Positions 43,403-52,728 of a DNA stretch of 64,000 nt are shown here, piece by piece. Positions within the stretch are counted from its first letter, which is position 1; each line of letters begins with the position of its first letter. Under the pieces are notes generated by a model. The model worked only from the letters and a program-made list of their open reading frames with translations, was not told where the DNA came from and ran no database searches. Both the position numbers and the translations under genes were made by a program. Source of the DNA: Rhizobium sp. L43 (GTDB lineage Bacteria; Pseudomonadota; Alphaproteobacteria; Rhizobiales; Rhizobiaceae). The stretch is taken from assembly GCF_002531725.1 (NCBI RefSeq), contig NZ_NWSQ01000007.1, positions 209,979-273,978 on the forward strand, read 5' to 3'.

Positions 43403-46372
43403 ATGTCTTCGACGAAGATCGCCGTTGCCGAGCGCAAGAGAGCCAAGAGCCGTAGCGGCAATTTACACGCCGCGCTTTCTTCATCTGTAGCGCTGATCGT
43501 GCCGATGGCGATACTGACGTTCCTACCGCAAAGCGCTGACGCGGCCAATGAATGCGGCGCGCCGGTCGGCGGCGTGGTCACTTGCACCGGCAGCAGCTAT
43601 CCGGCGCCGAACGGTATCCTCTACACGAACACGACCGGCCTGACCCTGACGCTCGACAATCCCAATCTGGTCGCTCAGCGAACGGGTGGGGGTAATGGCG
43701 GCGTCTTCGTCAGCGGTTCGGTGGGCAATACCAATGACATCGTCATCAATGCGCTTCGGTTCCAATCGGTCACCTCGGCGGTGCTGTTGACGAGCGGCAT
43801 TGGCGCGTCGAATCAGGGAACCGCCGGCAACGCCATCCTCCGGATGGACACCGGCATCGCGACGGTGAATACGAACACCCTCGGCCAAGGCGTCCTTGCG
43901 AACATCACCAACGCTGCCAACGCCGGCAATGCCCTGGTCACCCTCAATGGCGGGCAGGTGATCAATAACGGCGCCGGCAATGGCGTGAACGCCCAGAATG
44001 CGGGCACGGGCAATGCCGGCGTCACGATGACCGGTGGATCGGTCAGCGTCACAAACCCCGCAATCCTAAACACTTCCCTGCTCCCTAACGCCGTCCTGCG
44101 CGCCCTGATCTCCAATACCGCCTCGTCCGGCTCAGCCAGCGTCAACATCAGCGGCGGAACGGTCGCGGCAGGATCGGGCAGGGCCGTCCTCAGCCAGTCG
44201 GAGCGGGGCAGCGCCGGCATCACCATGACGGCCGGTACGGTCGAGGTCCAAAGCGGCACCAGCCCGGCGCTGAGCGCGGTGGTCAACAACGCCGCCGGCA
44301 CTGGCACGGCCAGCATCGCCATGAGCGGTGGCACCGTCACGAACAGCGGCAGCGGCGACGGCATATTCGCTAACAACAAGGGGACGGGGACTTACGACAT
44401 CAGCGTCGCAGGCGGCACGGTGACCGGCGGTTCCGGCGCGGGAGCCGCCGTTCATGCAGCCGCTGCTTCGGGCGGCACCATCAACATCGGCTCGGGCGCC
44501 ACCGTCAATGCCGGAGCCTCGGGCATCGCCCTCAGCCAGACCGGCGGCGCGGCCACGATCACCACCGCCGGCACCGTGAGCGGAAACGTCAACCTCAGCG
44601 CCGCCGGCAATACTCTTTCCATCGCGGGCGGCACCATCGCCGGCAACATCAGCGGCGGGGGCAATACGGCGCTGAGCTTTGATCTCGGCACCGGCAGCTT
44701 CACCTACGACTCCGCCTATGCGATCAGCGGCATGGGCAGCGTCGCGATGAATTCGGGGTCGGCCGAAATCGATGGCAGCCTCGCCACCAACACGCTTGCG
44801 GTCAACGGCGGCAGCCTGCTCCTCAACGGCACTGGCATGGCCTCGGGCGGCACCACCGTGTCGGGCGGCACTCTGATCGTCGGCGACGCCTCGCACGCCT
44901 CCGCCACGCTGACAGGATCGCTCGACGTGCTCGCTGGCGGCCGGTTGCAGGGCTTCGGCACCATCATCGGCGATGTCGGCAACGCCGGCATCATCGCCCC
45001 CGGCAATTCGATCGGCACGCTGACGGTGAGCGGCAACTATGCCGGCAATGGTGGCACGCTGGAGATTGAGACCGCACTGGGGGACGATGCCTCGGCCACC
45101 GACCGGCTGGTCGTTACCGGCAATACATCGGGCAGCACCAACGTCAAGGTGATCAACGTCGGCGGCGGCGGCGCGCAGACCGTCGAAGGCATTAAGATCG
45201 TCGATGTCGGCGGGACCTCCAACGGCACTTTTTCGCTCTTGGGCGACTACATCTTTCAGGGCGACCAGGCGGTGGTCGCCGGCGCCTATGCCTATCGGCT
45301 TTATAAGAACGGCGTCAGCACGCCCAGCGACGGCGACTGGTATCTTCGGTCGCATCTGATCAATGATTCGGGTACCGGCTCATCGCCGCTTTATGCACCG
45401 GGCGTGCCGCTCTACGAGGCCTATGCGGGTGTCCTGCAGAGCTTCAACCAGCTGGGCACTCTCCAGCAGCGCACCGGCAGCCGCTCCTGGACGGCCGGCG
45501 ACTCGACCGTTAACGTCGACGAGAGCACGAGGGCGCAGGGCATATGGGGACGGATCGAGACTGCGCATAGCCATTTCGAGCCGGCAACATCGACGACCGG
45601 CGCCGATTACGACGCGAACGTCTGGAAGTTGGAAACGGGCGCGGACGGAGCGTTGGCCGAAAGCAAGGCCGGCGCCCTGATTGGCGGGTTCAGCGTTCAC
45701 TATGGGACGGCTTCCGCAGATGTATCCTCTCTGTTCGGCACTGGCGACATCCACACCACCGGCTATGGCCTTGGCGGCACACTGACTTGGTACGGCAATA
45801 GCGGCCTCTACCTCGACGCTCAGGGGCAGCTGACTTGGTATGACAGCGATCTTCATTCCGACGACCTGAGCAGAACGCTGACAAAGGACAACGACGGCTT
45901 CGGCTATGCAGTGAGCATCGAAGCTGGACAGAAGATCGGTCTTGGCACCCATTGGTCGCTGACGCCGCAGGCCCAGCTTTCCTACTCGTCCGTGCGCTTC
46001 GACGACTTCACCGATCCTTATGGCGCCGCGGTGTCGCTCAGCGATAGCGACACGCTGATCGGTCGCCTTGGAATCTCCGCCGATTATGAGAACGAGTGGA
46101 AGGATGCCAGCGGTCGGGCGAGCCGCGCAAGCGTCTACGGGATTGCCAATCTCTACTATGATTTCCTCGACGGATCCGATGTCGACGTCTCGGGAACGCG
46201 GCTCGTCAGCGAAAACCGGGCGCTTTGGGGCGGAGTGGGCCTCGGTGGCTCCTACAGTTGGTCGAACGAGCGCTATTCTATCAACGGCGAAGCATTCGCG
46301 CGCACCAGTCTGCAGGACTTTGGCGACAGCTACTCGATTGGCGGAAAGGTCGGCTTCAATGTGAAGTGGTGA
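43403..46372 (+). CDS. Type Va autotransporter with repeat-rich passenger
   Basis: A 989-residue autotransporter. An extended, basic signal peptide (about 1-47, ending near ADAAN) is followed by a Gly/Thr/Asn-rich passenger (about 50-640) made of short beta-helix turns, many of the form G-G-T-V ... G-G, as in GGTVTGGSGAG and GGTVSAS-like copies. Residues about 460-560 hold a passenger-associated repeat (GGTLIVGDASHASATLTG ... PGNSIGTLTVSG). The C-terminal beta-barrel (about 710-989) ends GGKVGFNVKW with the terminal aromatic residue used by BamA. It should be surface-displayed; adhesion is the usual function. No protease motif was seen in the passenger. Confidence 0.93.
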   Translation: MSSTKIAVAERKRAKSRSGNLHAALSSSVALIVPMAILTFLPQSADAANECGAPVGGVVTCTGSSYPAPNGILYTNTTGLTLTLDNPNLVAQRTGGGNGGVFVSGSVGNTNDIVINALRFQSVTSAVLLTSGIGASNQGTAGNAILRMDTGIATVNTNTLGQGVLANITNAANAGNALVTLNGGQVINNGAGNGVNAQNAGTGNAGVTMTGGSVSVTNPAILNTSLLPNAVLRALISNTASSGSASVNISGGTVAAGSGRAVLSQSERGSAGITMTAGTVEVQSGTSPALSAVVNNAAGTGTASIAMSGGTVTNSGSGDGIFANNKGTGTYDISVAGGTVTGGSGAGAAVHAAAASGGTINIGSGATVNAGASGIALSQTGGAATITTAGTVSGNVNLSAAGNTLSIAGGTIAGNISGGGNTALSFDLGTGSFTYDSAYAISGMGSVAMNSGSAEIDGSLATNTLAVNGGSLLLNGTGMASGGTTVSGGTLIVGDASHASATLTGSLDVLAGGRLQGFGTIIGDVGNAGIIAPGNSIGTLTVSGNYAGNGGTLEIETALGDDASATDRLVVTGNTSGSTNVKVINVGGGGAQTVEGIKIVDVGGTSNGTFSLLGDYIFQGDQAVVAGAYAYRLYKNGVSTPSDGDWYLRSHLINDSGTGSSPLYAPGVPLYEAYAGVLQSFNQLGTLQQRTGSRSWTAGDSTVNVDESTRAQGIWGRIETAHSHFEPATSTTGADYDANVWKLETGADGALAESKAGALIGGFSVHYGTASADVSSLFGTGDIHTTGYGLGGTLTWYGNSGLYLDAQGQLTWYDSDLHSDDLSRTLTKDNDGFGYAVSIEAGQKIGLGTHWSLTPQAQLSYSSVRFDDFTDPYGAAVSLSDSDTLIGRLGISADYENEWKDASGRASRASVYGIANLYYDFLDGSDVDVSGTRLVSENRALWGGVGLGGSYSWSNERYSINGEAFARTSLQDFGDSYSIGGKVGFNVKW

Positions 46373-46579
46373 CCGCGGAGACTCCTGTTAGATTGTGCCG
46401 CAAAGTCAAGGACTGAAAAACCATTCCACCTTTCTGCAATACACTGGGTCGCACACGCGTACATCGTTCGTTCTATTAGCATTGTTCAGCGGGAAACCAG
46501 CGCTCGTCCTCGAATAGCGTTCGGCGGTTGGGTGCAGATGTGGCAGTCGTCCCTATTGAGACCAGCAAAGGGAATCTGC

Positions 46580-46687
46580 ATGCATAAAGAGCCAAATTAC
46601 ATTGTCGTCGGCTCGATCGTACTGGTGATCCTCGCCGCTGCTGTCTTTCTCGGACTTTATTATTCGAGCGTCTGGAGTCGCAGTTAG
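46580..46687 (+). CDS. 35-residue single-span membrane peptide
   Basis: A short frame, MHKEPNYIVVGSIV followed by a hydrophobic LVILAAAVFLGLYY segment, with AAGGGA about 8 bases upstream of the ATG. It has one transmembrane helix (about residues 8-27) with a charged N-terminus and an SxxSR tail. It stands alone between the autotransporter and the GGDEF-EAL gene. Small single-span proteins often regulate larger membrane complexes; no partner is indicated. Confidence 0.55.
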   Translation: MHKEPNYIVVGSIVLVILAAAVFLGLYYSSVWSRS

Positions 46688-46990
46688 TCACCGCTTCTCG
46701 GTTTTGAGGGTCGTTTGGTGAGCATCCTTCTCGGGGCCGGCGGCCCGGTTGCGGGCCTTTGGTCCGAAAGCCGTCTGTAGTCGCTGCTATTCTTTATTGA
46801 GGAACGATGGAGATCGGGGCATCTGGCCCATTGGGCTGTCCCGACTGTGCCGGCGCATAGCTGGGTTGGCAATAAAGTAGCCAAAACATCGCCCGCAAGC
46901 AGAGATCCTGACGGTTCGGGTCGAGTCGCTGAGCCGGAGCGGCACCACTTTTACCTATCGCGTCCGTCAAAAACTTTACCAAAACTCGAC

Positions 46991-47013
46991 AAAGGGTCGA
47001 ATCGCGACCCTTT
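46991..47013. promoter_or_regulatory. Hairpin upstream of the GGDEF-EAL gene
   Basis: AAAGGGTCG (46991-46999) pairs with CGACCCTTT (47005-47013) over a 5-base loop, about 100 bases before the TTG start. It could be an operator, a leader hairpin or a terminator without U-tract. Confidence 0.4.
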
Positions 47014-47116
47014 CTGAGTGTATACTGTTTCCAAATCACATCCTGCGTTGCATTGCGGGATGGGCAGATGGTCCGGCGAGTCGCCGTCATTCGATAAATG
47101 CAAGAGGAGCATTGCC

Positions 47117-49273
47117 TTGATTCAGTCCGCCAGAATTATTCGTTCCTCGCAACCTCTGATTATTCTCGCCGGCAGCTTTGAAGAGGTGGCGCCTGTCGCC
47201 GTCAGACTCCGAGAATTAGGATGGTCATGCGTTTGCTCGCCAGATTACCGGACCTTCGATCAACAGGCGCGATTGCTCAAGCCGGACCTCCTATTGCTGG
47301 ATAGCGGCGTCTCCCACGCATTCCTGCGCGATGAAAAGCGTCGCAAGGAGATTGAAGGCGTTCCAGCGATACATCTGGTCCAGACAGCCGCCGACAGGCC
47401 GCCGGCATTCGCCGCCGGCGCGGTGGACTGTGTCGTCAAACCTATCCTGTTGGAAGAACTAGTCGCGCGTGTACAGGTCCGCATCGAGTTGCTCCGGACC
47501 CAGAAACAGCTTGACCAGTGCAACGAGCAATTCACCACCATACTGGAAAGTATAGGTCAGGGTGCCTGCTTGTTCGACGCTGACCAGCGGTTGGTACTGT
47601 CCAATCGCCGCTATGCCGAAGTATATGGCCTTGCCCCGGAGATGATCAGGCCTGGAATGACTTTGAGCGAAATAACCGAGCTTCGTTATTCCGTCGGCGC
47701 TTGCCCCGTCGTGGCGTCCGACGAATATCTGGCCTGGTGCGACTCGATCAATTCCCGTTCGTCGTCCCAGGACTGGTCGATGGAGCTGAAGTCGGGCAAA
47801 GTCATTCGCGTTCACCACGAAAGAACATCCGATGGCGGTTGGGTTTCTACGCACGAGGATATTACCGAGCACCGAACCGCCGAACGCCAAATAGTTCATT
47901 TAGCGCTGCATGATCCGCTAACCGATCTGCCCAACCGTGCCGCACTGAAGCCGAAACTCGACGCGATGCTTGAACAGCACCGCACGCAAGGATCGTCGTT
48001 TGCGGTGCTGTGCCTCGACCTAGATCGTTTCAAGGAGGTCAACGACGTATTCGGCCACAATGTCGGAGACTTGGTTTTAAGCCTGGCAGCCAAACGACTG
48101 AGCGAGGTCGCGCACGGTGCCTTCGTCGCACGCTTGGGCGGTGACGAGTTCATGGTCCTGGTTGAAGCTGATGCCAACTCCATAGCGCAGCTCGCCGACG
48201 TGATTATCTCCGCTCTGAGCGAGGACGCCGACATCGAGGGGGCCCGGATCCGAATGGGGACGAGCCTTGGCGTAGCAGTCTATCCAGCCGATGGGGACAG
48301 TGCCGCCGACCTCATGGGCAACGCTGACGCCGCTCTCTATCGCGCGAAAGCTGACGGACGAGGCGTCGCCCGGTTTTTCGAACCGCAAATGGATAAGTGG
48401 CTGCGAGAACGCAGAGCATTGCAGCGTGACCTGCAGGCTGCGATTTCGCAGCAACAATTGTCGGTCTTTTATCAACCACAGGCTAATATCGGCGGGGACG
48501 TCACTGGTTTCGAAGCCTTGCTGCGGTGGAATCATCCGAGCCAAGGCAATATCCCGCCGTCCGTCTTTATTCCGATTGCAGAGGAGAGCAGTCTGATGAT
48601 CGAGATTGGCGCGTGGGTATTGCAGGAGGCCTGTCGTGAGGCGGCCTCATGGCCGCGAAAGCTTTTTATCGCCGTCAACCTCTCTCCGGTGCAATTTAAG
48701 CATGGCGATCTGACCGGGCTTGTAAGGTCAGTGCTGATTGAAACCGGACTCGAGCCCGAACGGTTGGAGCTCGAGATCACCGAAGGCGTGCTAATTGATG
48801 ATCAAGAACGGGCCATTTCGACGTTGGGACACCTCAAAGCGCTGGGCGTACGCATCGCCATGGATGATTTCGGAACCGGTTATTCGTCGCTGTCCTATCT
48901 GCAGTCCTTTCCATTCGATAAGATCAAGATTGACCAGTCTTTTGTGCGCAACATCGGGCTTTCCCAATCTTCGGCGATCATACGAGCCGTGATCGGGCTT
49001 GGGCGCGGACTGGATCTGCCGATTATCGCCGAAGGCGTGGAGACAACGGATCAACTGGCGTTCTTGACCCGTGAGTCGTGCGATCAAGTGCAGGGCTACC
49101 TGGTGGGCCGCCCCCGCCCGATCTCCGACTACGGCAAGCATGTCGGGCGAGCGGACGAGCAGCCAGTATCCATTCCTCCCGATATGCCGCGCAATACGGT
49201 CGAAATCGAAACCCAGAAAGGCAGATCGAAAATTCTCTCGCTTGGCCAGGATCGTGCGCCAACTCAAACATGA
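47117..49273 (+). CDS. GGDEF-EAL cyclic-di-GMP protein with receiver-like and PAS domains
   Basis: A 718-residue multidomain protein. Residues 1-130 look like a receiver domain, with an aspartate at D62 (LLLLDSG) and a conserved lysine in VVKPI. A PAS-like domain follows (about 135-270), then GGDEF (residues 341-345 intact, no RxxD inhibitory site) and EAL (466-468 intact, with DDFGTGYSSLSYLQ and EGVET). Both diguanylate cyclase and phosphodiesterase activity are possible. The start is TTG 47117, 7 bases after GAGGAG; longer frames lack a ribosome site. It stands alone. Confidence 0.9.
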   Translation: MIQSARIIRSSQPLIILAGSFEEVAPVAVRLRELGWSCVCSPDYRTFDQQARLLKPDLLLLDSGVSHAFLRDEKRRKEIEGVPAIHLVQTAADRPPAFAAGAVDCVVKPILLEELVARVQVRIELLRTQKQLDQCNEQFTTILESIGQGACLFDADQRLVLSNRRYAEVYGLAPEMIRPGMTLSEITELRYSVGACPVVASDEYLAWCDSINSRSSSQDWSMELKSGKVIRVHHERTSDGGWVSTHEDITEHRTAERQIVHLALHDPLTDLPNRAALKPKLDAMLEQHRTQGSSFAVLCLDLDRFKEVNDVFGHNVGDLVLSLAAKRLSEVAHGAFVARLGGDEFMVLVEADANSIAQLADVIISALSEDADIEGARIRMGTSLGVAVYPADGDSAADLMGNADAALYRAKADGRGVARFFEPQMDKWLRERRALQRDLQAAISQQQLSVFYQPQANIGGDVTGFEALLRWNHPSQGNIPPSVFIPIAEESSLMIEIGAWVLQEACREAASWPRKLFIAVNLSPVQFKHGDLTGLVRSVLIETGLEPERLELEITEGVLIDDQERAISTLGHLKALGVRIAMDDFGTGYSSLSYLQSFPFDKIKIDQSFVRNIGLSQSSAIIRAVIGLGRGLDLPIIAEGVETTDQLAFLTRESCDQVQGYLVGRPRPISDYGKHVGRADEQPVSIPPDMPRNTVEIETQKGRSKILSLGQDRAPTQT

Positions 49274-49306
49274 TTGGATGCCTTCAAGGCACAGCGTCTC
49301 GGGGTC

Positions 49307-49578
49307 CGCGGACTTCTCCGGCACGCCGCTCGACGGCGCGAGACCGCGGGATGCGTCAGCTGCTGGATCCGGGCAGCTGGAGTTTCCGGTGTCGTCATCG
49401 AGAGCGTGGCCGCTGCCAGCGTAGCTGACCGCGCCGGCCTTCGCGCCGGGGATATGGTCATTGAGCTCAACAGAATCCTGGTCACTTCGGTAGCCGAGTG
49501 CGCCGAGCCACCAACTCAAGGCTAGCCGCCCTTGAGCTGTTCCGTGACGGGGCTCGCTTTCTGTTGGTCATCACGTAA
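49307..49578 (+). pseudogene. DegP/DegQ-like protease, PDZ-domain tail relic
   Basis: GVSGVVIESVAAASVADRAG with GLRAGDMVIELNRILVTSV is a PDZ domain of the HtrA/Deg type, and after a frame change [18 protein letters not shown] ends as Deg proteases do. The protease domain and first PDZ are absent and the piece is frameshifted. It begins right after the GGDEF-EAL stop. Confidence 0.7.
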
Positions 49579-49687
49579 TCCGGACACAGGGCCGCGACAG
49601 CCTGCAGTCAGTGTTAGCGGCAGAAGTCATAGATTGGCAAATCGTTGCAGCGACGGAAGCCATCAAATCGGACGCAGACTATGTCGA

Positions 49688-49870
49688 GATATCGCGACCG
49701 TTAGACGTATTGCCCGCCTAGCCCGCCTCGCACTCAGCGAAGACGAGGCTGAAAAAGTGTGCGGCGAGCTGAACGAAATTCTGACCTTTGTCGAGCAACT
49801 TTGGGACGTTGATGTCGAAGGTATCCCTCCGATGACCTCGGTTCAGGCCTCGACTGGCGTCGGGTCCGCT
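49688..49870 (+). pseudogene. gatC: gatC fragment (amidotransferase subunit C)
   Basis: [20 protein letters not shown] followed by [20 protein letters not shown] and PPMTSV is the first two thirds of GatC. An ATG-TCG eight bases upstream is one base out of frame, and the C-terminal part (after VQAS) is replaced by unrelated sequence. A functional gatCAB must exist elsewhere; this is a transposed or duplicated scrap. Confidence 0.75.
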
Positions 49871-49973
49871 GCGTGGAGGCGAGAGCACCTGATGCTATCG
49901 AATAGATGCGGCACGATGACTCGGACGGCGGGTTCCTACGGCGAAGCGCGGCTGGGATTGATAGACTTCCACC

Positions 49974-50600
49974 ATGTTGGACGCCGTCGACCTTCCCTGT
50001 GATGTTGCTGCCCTGAGGCGATGCTGATCGCGGCGCAAGCCCGTGAGGTTCGTAACGACGAGCGGATCGCAAGGCTGGAGAAGCTGGTCGCCGCTTTCGA
50101 GCAGGCCGCCTTCGGCCGCAAGTCCGAGAAGGTCAACCCCGAGCAATTCGATCTTGCGCTGGAAGACCTGGAAACGGCAATCGCGGCCGTCCATGCCGAA
50201 GATGCGGCCGATAGCCTTCCGGGCAAACCGCGCCCCAAACAACGCGCCGCTAATCGTGGCTCTCTTCCCGCCCATCTGCTCGTATCGAAGAGATCATCGA
50301 GCCGGAAAGGCTGACCTGCGCCTGCGGCGGAGGCCTGCATTGCATCGGCGAAGATGTATCCGAGCAGCTGACGTCATTCCCACGCAGTTCCGGGTCATCG
50401 TCACCCGTCGTCCCAAGTATGCCTGCCGCGCTTGCACCGACGGCGTTGCCCAGGCTCCAGCGCCTGCACGATTAATCCAGGCCGGGTTGCCGACAGAGGC
50501 GAGCATCGCTCATGTATTGGTGTCCTAGTACGCCGATCATTTGCCCCTGTATCGGCAGGCCCAGATCATGAGCCGCCAGGGTATCGATCTCGACCGTCGC
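49974..50600 (+). pseudogene. IS66-family transposase (TnpC), 5' relic
   Basis: [15 protein letters not shown], then EKLVAAFEQAAFGRKSEKV, the zinc-finger-like RLTCACGGGLHC segment and YADHLPLYRQAQIMSRQG are IS66 TnpC landmarks spread over at least three frames, with an in-frame stop in the last piece. The relic ends near 50600, where it abuts the truncated 3' end of a histidine kinase on the other strand. Confidence 0.82.
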
Positions 50601-51591
50601 AAGCGTGTTCTTCACGCGGTGATTGAGTTGGTCGATCAGGAGCTTCTGTCTGTTCTCCGCCTGCTTGCACTCCGTGATGTTCACCAGCATGTTGATCGCA
50701 CCGATAAGCTTGCCGCCGGCGTCATGAAGAGGTGTGGGGTAGGGGATGAACGGGATGCGCGTGCCATCCGACCTTTCAGCAATGGCCTCCGCGCCGCGAA
50801 CGGGCCGATTTTCCTTCAACGCGACCGCCATCGGACATTGGTCGTGGGGAAGCAGCGTGCCGTCAGTATCGTAAAGACGCCAGGTTCCATCTTTTGCACG
50901 CAGGCGTGCTGGATACCTATTCAGCTTTTCGCCGCAGGAAAGCTTGTGGAGGATGTCGCCGATGACGGGGCCGTCCACATGGAACTCAACGATATGGTGG
51001 CCGACATATTCCTCGGCCTTATACCCGAGAAGAGAGCAACTTCTGCCTTGTTCGCACGCTGGATAATGCCGTCGCCACCAACGATATGGAGACCGATCGC
51101 GCTATTCTCGAAGAAATCCTCAAGACCGGCGTTCTTCTGCTGGATCGTTTCTTCCAGCTCCTTATGCGCGGAGATGTCCTGAAAGCAGTTGATCGCGCCC
51201 TGGATACTGCCCTCATGGTCCTCAGAGCCCGGATATTGACGAGCGCCGTGAAGCGAGAGCCATCGGGGCGTGCCATGACGACTTCAGCATTGCGGGTCGA
51301 AGTGCCGGCAAAAACGGCGGTTGCCATAGGACAAACGTCATGGGCAAGCGGGGTGCCATCGGGGAGAAAGAGGGCATGCGATCCGCAGAAGCGGTGGCGT
51401 GCGTCGCCCACTGGAGGACTTTGCCCCCACAGCTCCGCTGCCTCGGAATTATAGCGGACGAGCCAGCCATCGCGGTCGCAAAGGTAAACCGCGCCCGGAA
51501 TGGCATTCGAGAACAGTTGGGGCAGCTGCCGTGAGCGCCTCGAACTCGGTCAGCCGTCGCGGGGCATGAGGAAATTCTTCGATGTTGGACA
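50601..51591 (-). pseudogene. PAS-PAS HWE-type histidine kinase, frameshifted and truncated
   Basis: On the minus strand, MSNIEEFPHAPRRLTEFEAL begins a frame that shifts into a PAS domain (FLPDGTPLAHDVCPMATAV), a second PAS (YDTDGTLLPHDQCPMAVAL, ALKENRPVRGAEAI) and an H-box of the HWE/HisKA_2 type (LIDQLNHRVKNTLATV). The ATPase domain is lost where the IS66 relic begins. At least two frameshifts separate the pieces, so no kinase is made. Originally it would have been a cytoplasmic sensor kinase of rhizobial type. Confidence 0.78.
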
Positions 51592-51908
51592 TGCAATATT
51601 ATCCCCTCGGACCGTGAGTCCGGAACAAAGCGCCAGCCGCAGCCACACCAAATTCCGCTCCGCTGGGAGCGTAACCCCAACAAACGCTACAATCGAAAAT
51701 GGTTCCACGCGCCACGAACAGGCGACCGCGTGCTTATTCCGGTGCTTTACATCATCATTATACCTTGGGGATTACCGACACACCACCGAGATTCGGCCAA
51801 CGGGTTAAGGCACTCGACGGCTGCCGATAATGTTCCTATGTTCCACTGCGTGTGGTGGCAGGAAGCCCACGAGGAGCGGCTGGCGCTTGTACCGAAGTCG
51901 GAGGGATT
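51592..51908. other. Intergenic region upstream of the RsbQ-like gene
   Basis: About 317 bases between the kinase relic and the rsbQ-like gene. It should hold the promoter of the rsbQ/kinase pair; no clear box, repeat or gene is seen. Confidence 0.4.
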
Positions 51909-52697
51909 ATGTCTGTTATCGCACGAAACAATGTCACCGTGCGGGGCGAAGGACGGCGCGCCATGGTCTTTGCACACGGCTTCGGCTGCGACCAGAACAT
52001 GTGGCGGCATGTCACCCCAGCCTTTGAACAGGACTATAGGGTCGTCCTCTTCGACCATGTCGGCTGCGGCAAGTCCGACCTCAGAGCCTATGACCATGCT
52101 AAATATTCCAGTCTTTCGGGCTACGCTGCCGATATCGTTGAGATAGGTCAGGCCCTGGATATCACAGGTGGTATATTCGTCGCACATTCCGTCAGCGCCA
52201 TGATCGGCATTCTGGCCTCTATCAATGCGCCTGACCTGTTCGGCGAGCTTGTGCTAATCGGGCCATCACCCCGATACATCAACGACGAAGGGTATGAAGG
52301 CGGCTTCAGACGAGAACAGATCGAGGAATTGCTTGAATTCCTGGACGATAATCACATGGGATGGTCTGCCGCCATGGGCCCGGTGATCATGGGCAACCCT
52401 GATCGGCCCGAGCTCAGCGAAGAGCTTGTGAACAGTTTTTGCCGTACCGACCCGGATATTGCCAAGGCGTTTGCGCGCGTCACCTTTCTGTCCGACAATA
52501 GAGCGGACCTTCCACACTGCCAGGCACGGGCGCTTGTGATCCAAAGCAAGCAGGATGTCATCGCCCAGCAGGGGGTGGGGGAGTATGTGCGGGACCATCT
52601 GCCGAACGGGGAAATGATCGTGATCAACGCAACAGGGCATTGTCCGAACTTGAGCGCGCCTGCTCAGGTTATTTCCGCGATCAAAGCCTTTGTGTAA
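51909..52697 (+). CDS. rsbQ: RsbQ-like alpha/beta hydrolase
   Basis: A 262-residue hydrolase close to RsbQ in length and motifs. The triad is S94 (VAHSVSAM), D216 (SKQDVIA) and H244 (TGHCPNLS), as in Bacillus RsbQ (S96, D219, H247). GGAGGG precedes ATG 51909. In Bacillus RsbQ provides an unknown signal to the PAS-PP2C phosphatase RsbP; here the gene 31 bases downstream encodes a PAS histidine kinase, suggesting the same kind of input feeds a two-component output. Confidence 0.92.
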   Translation: MSVIARNNVTVRGEGRRAMVFAHGFGCDQNMWRHVTPAFEQDYRVVLFDHVGCGKSDLRAYDHAKYSSLSGYAADIVEIGQALDITGGIFVAHSVSAMIGILASINAPDLFGELVLIGPSPRYINDEGYEGGFRREQIEELLEFLDDNHMGWSAAMGPVIMGNPDRPELSEELVNSFCRTDPDIAKAFARVTFLSDNRADLPHCQARALVIQSKQDVIAQQGVGEYVRDHLPNGEMIVINATGHCPNLSAPAQVISAIKAFV

Positions 52698-52728
52698 GGC
52701 TGGGCCTCAAGGAGGGCTGGAGGGCACC

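Noticed and set aside
44132..45355. Minus-strand frame of 407 residues over the autotransporter
   Set aside because: Arises from the repeat-rich passenger read in reverse; no domain.
46794..47090. Minus-strand frame of 98 residues upstream of the GGDEF-EAL gene
   Set aside because: No homology recognised and no ribosome site; it overlaps the leader hairpin at 46991-47013.
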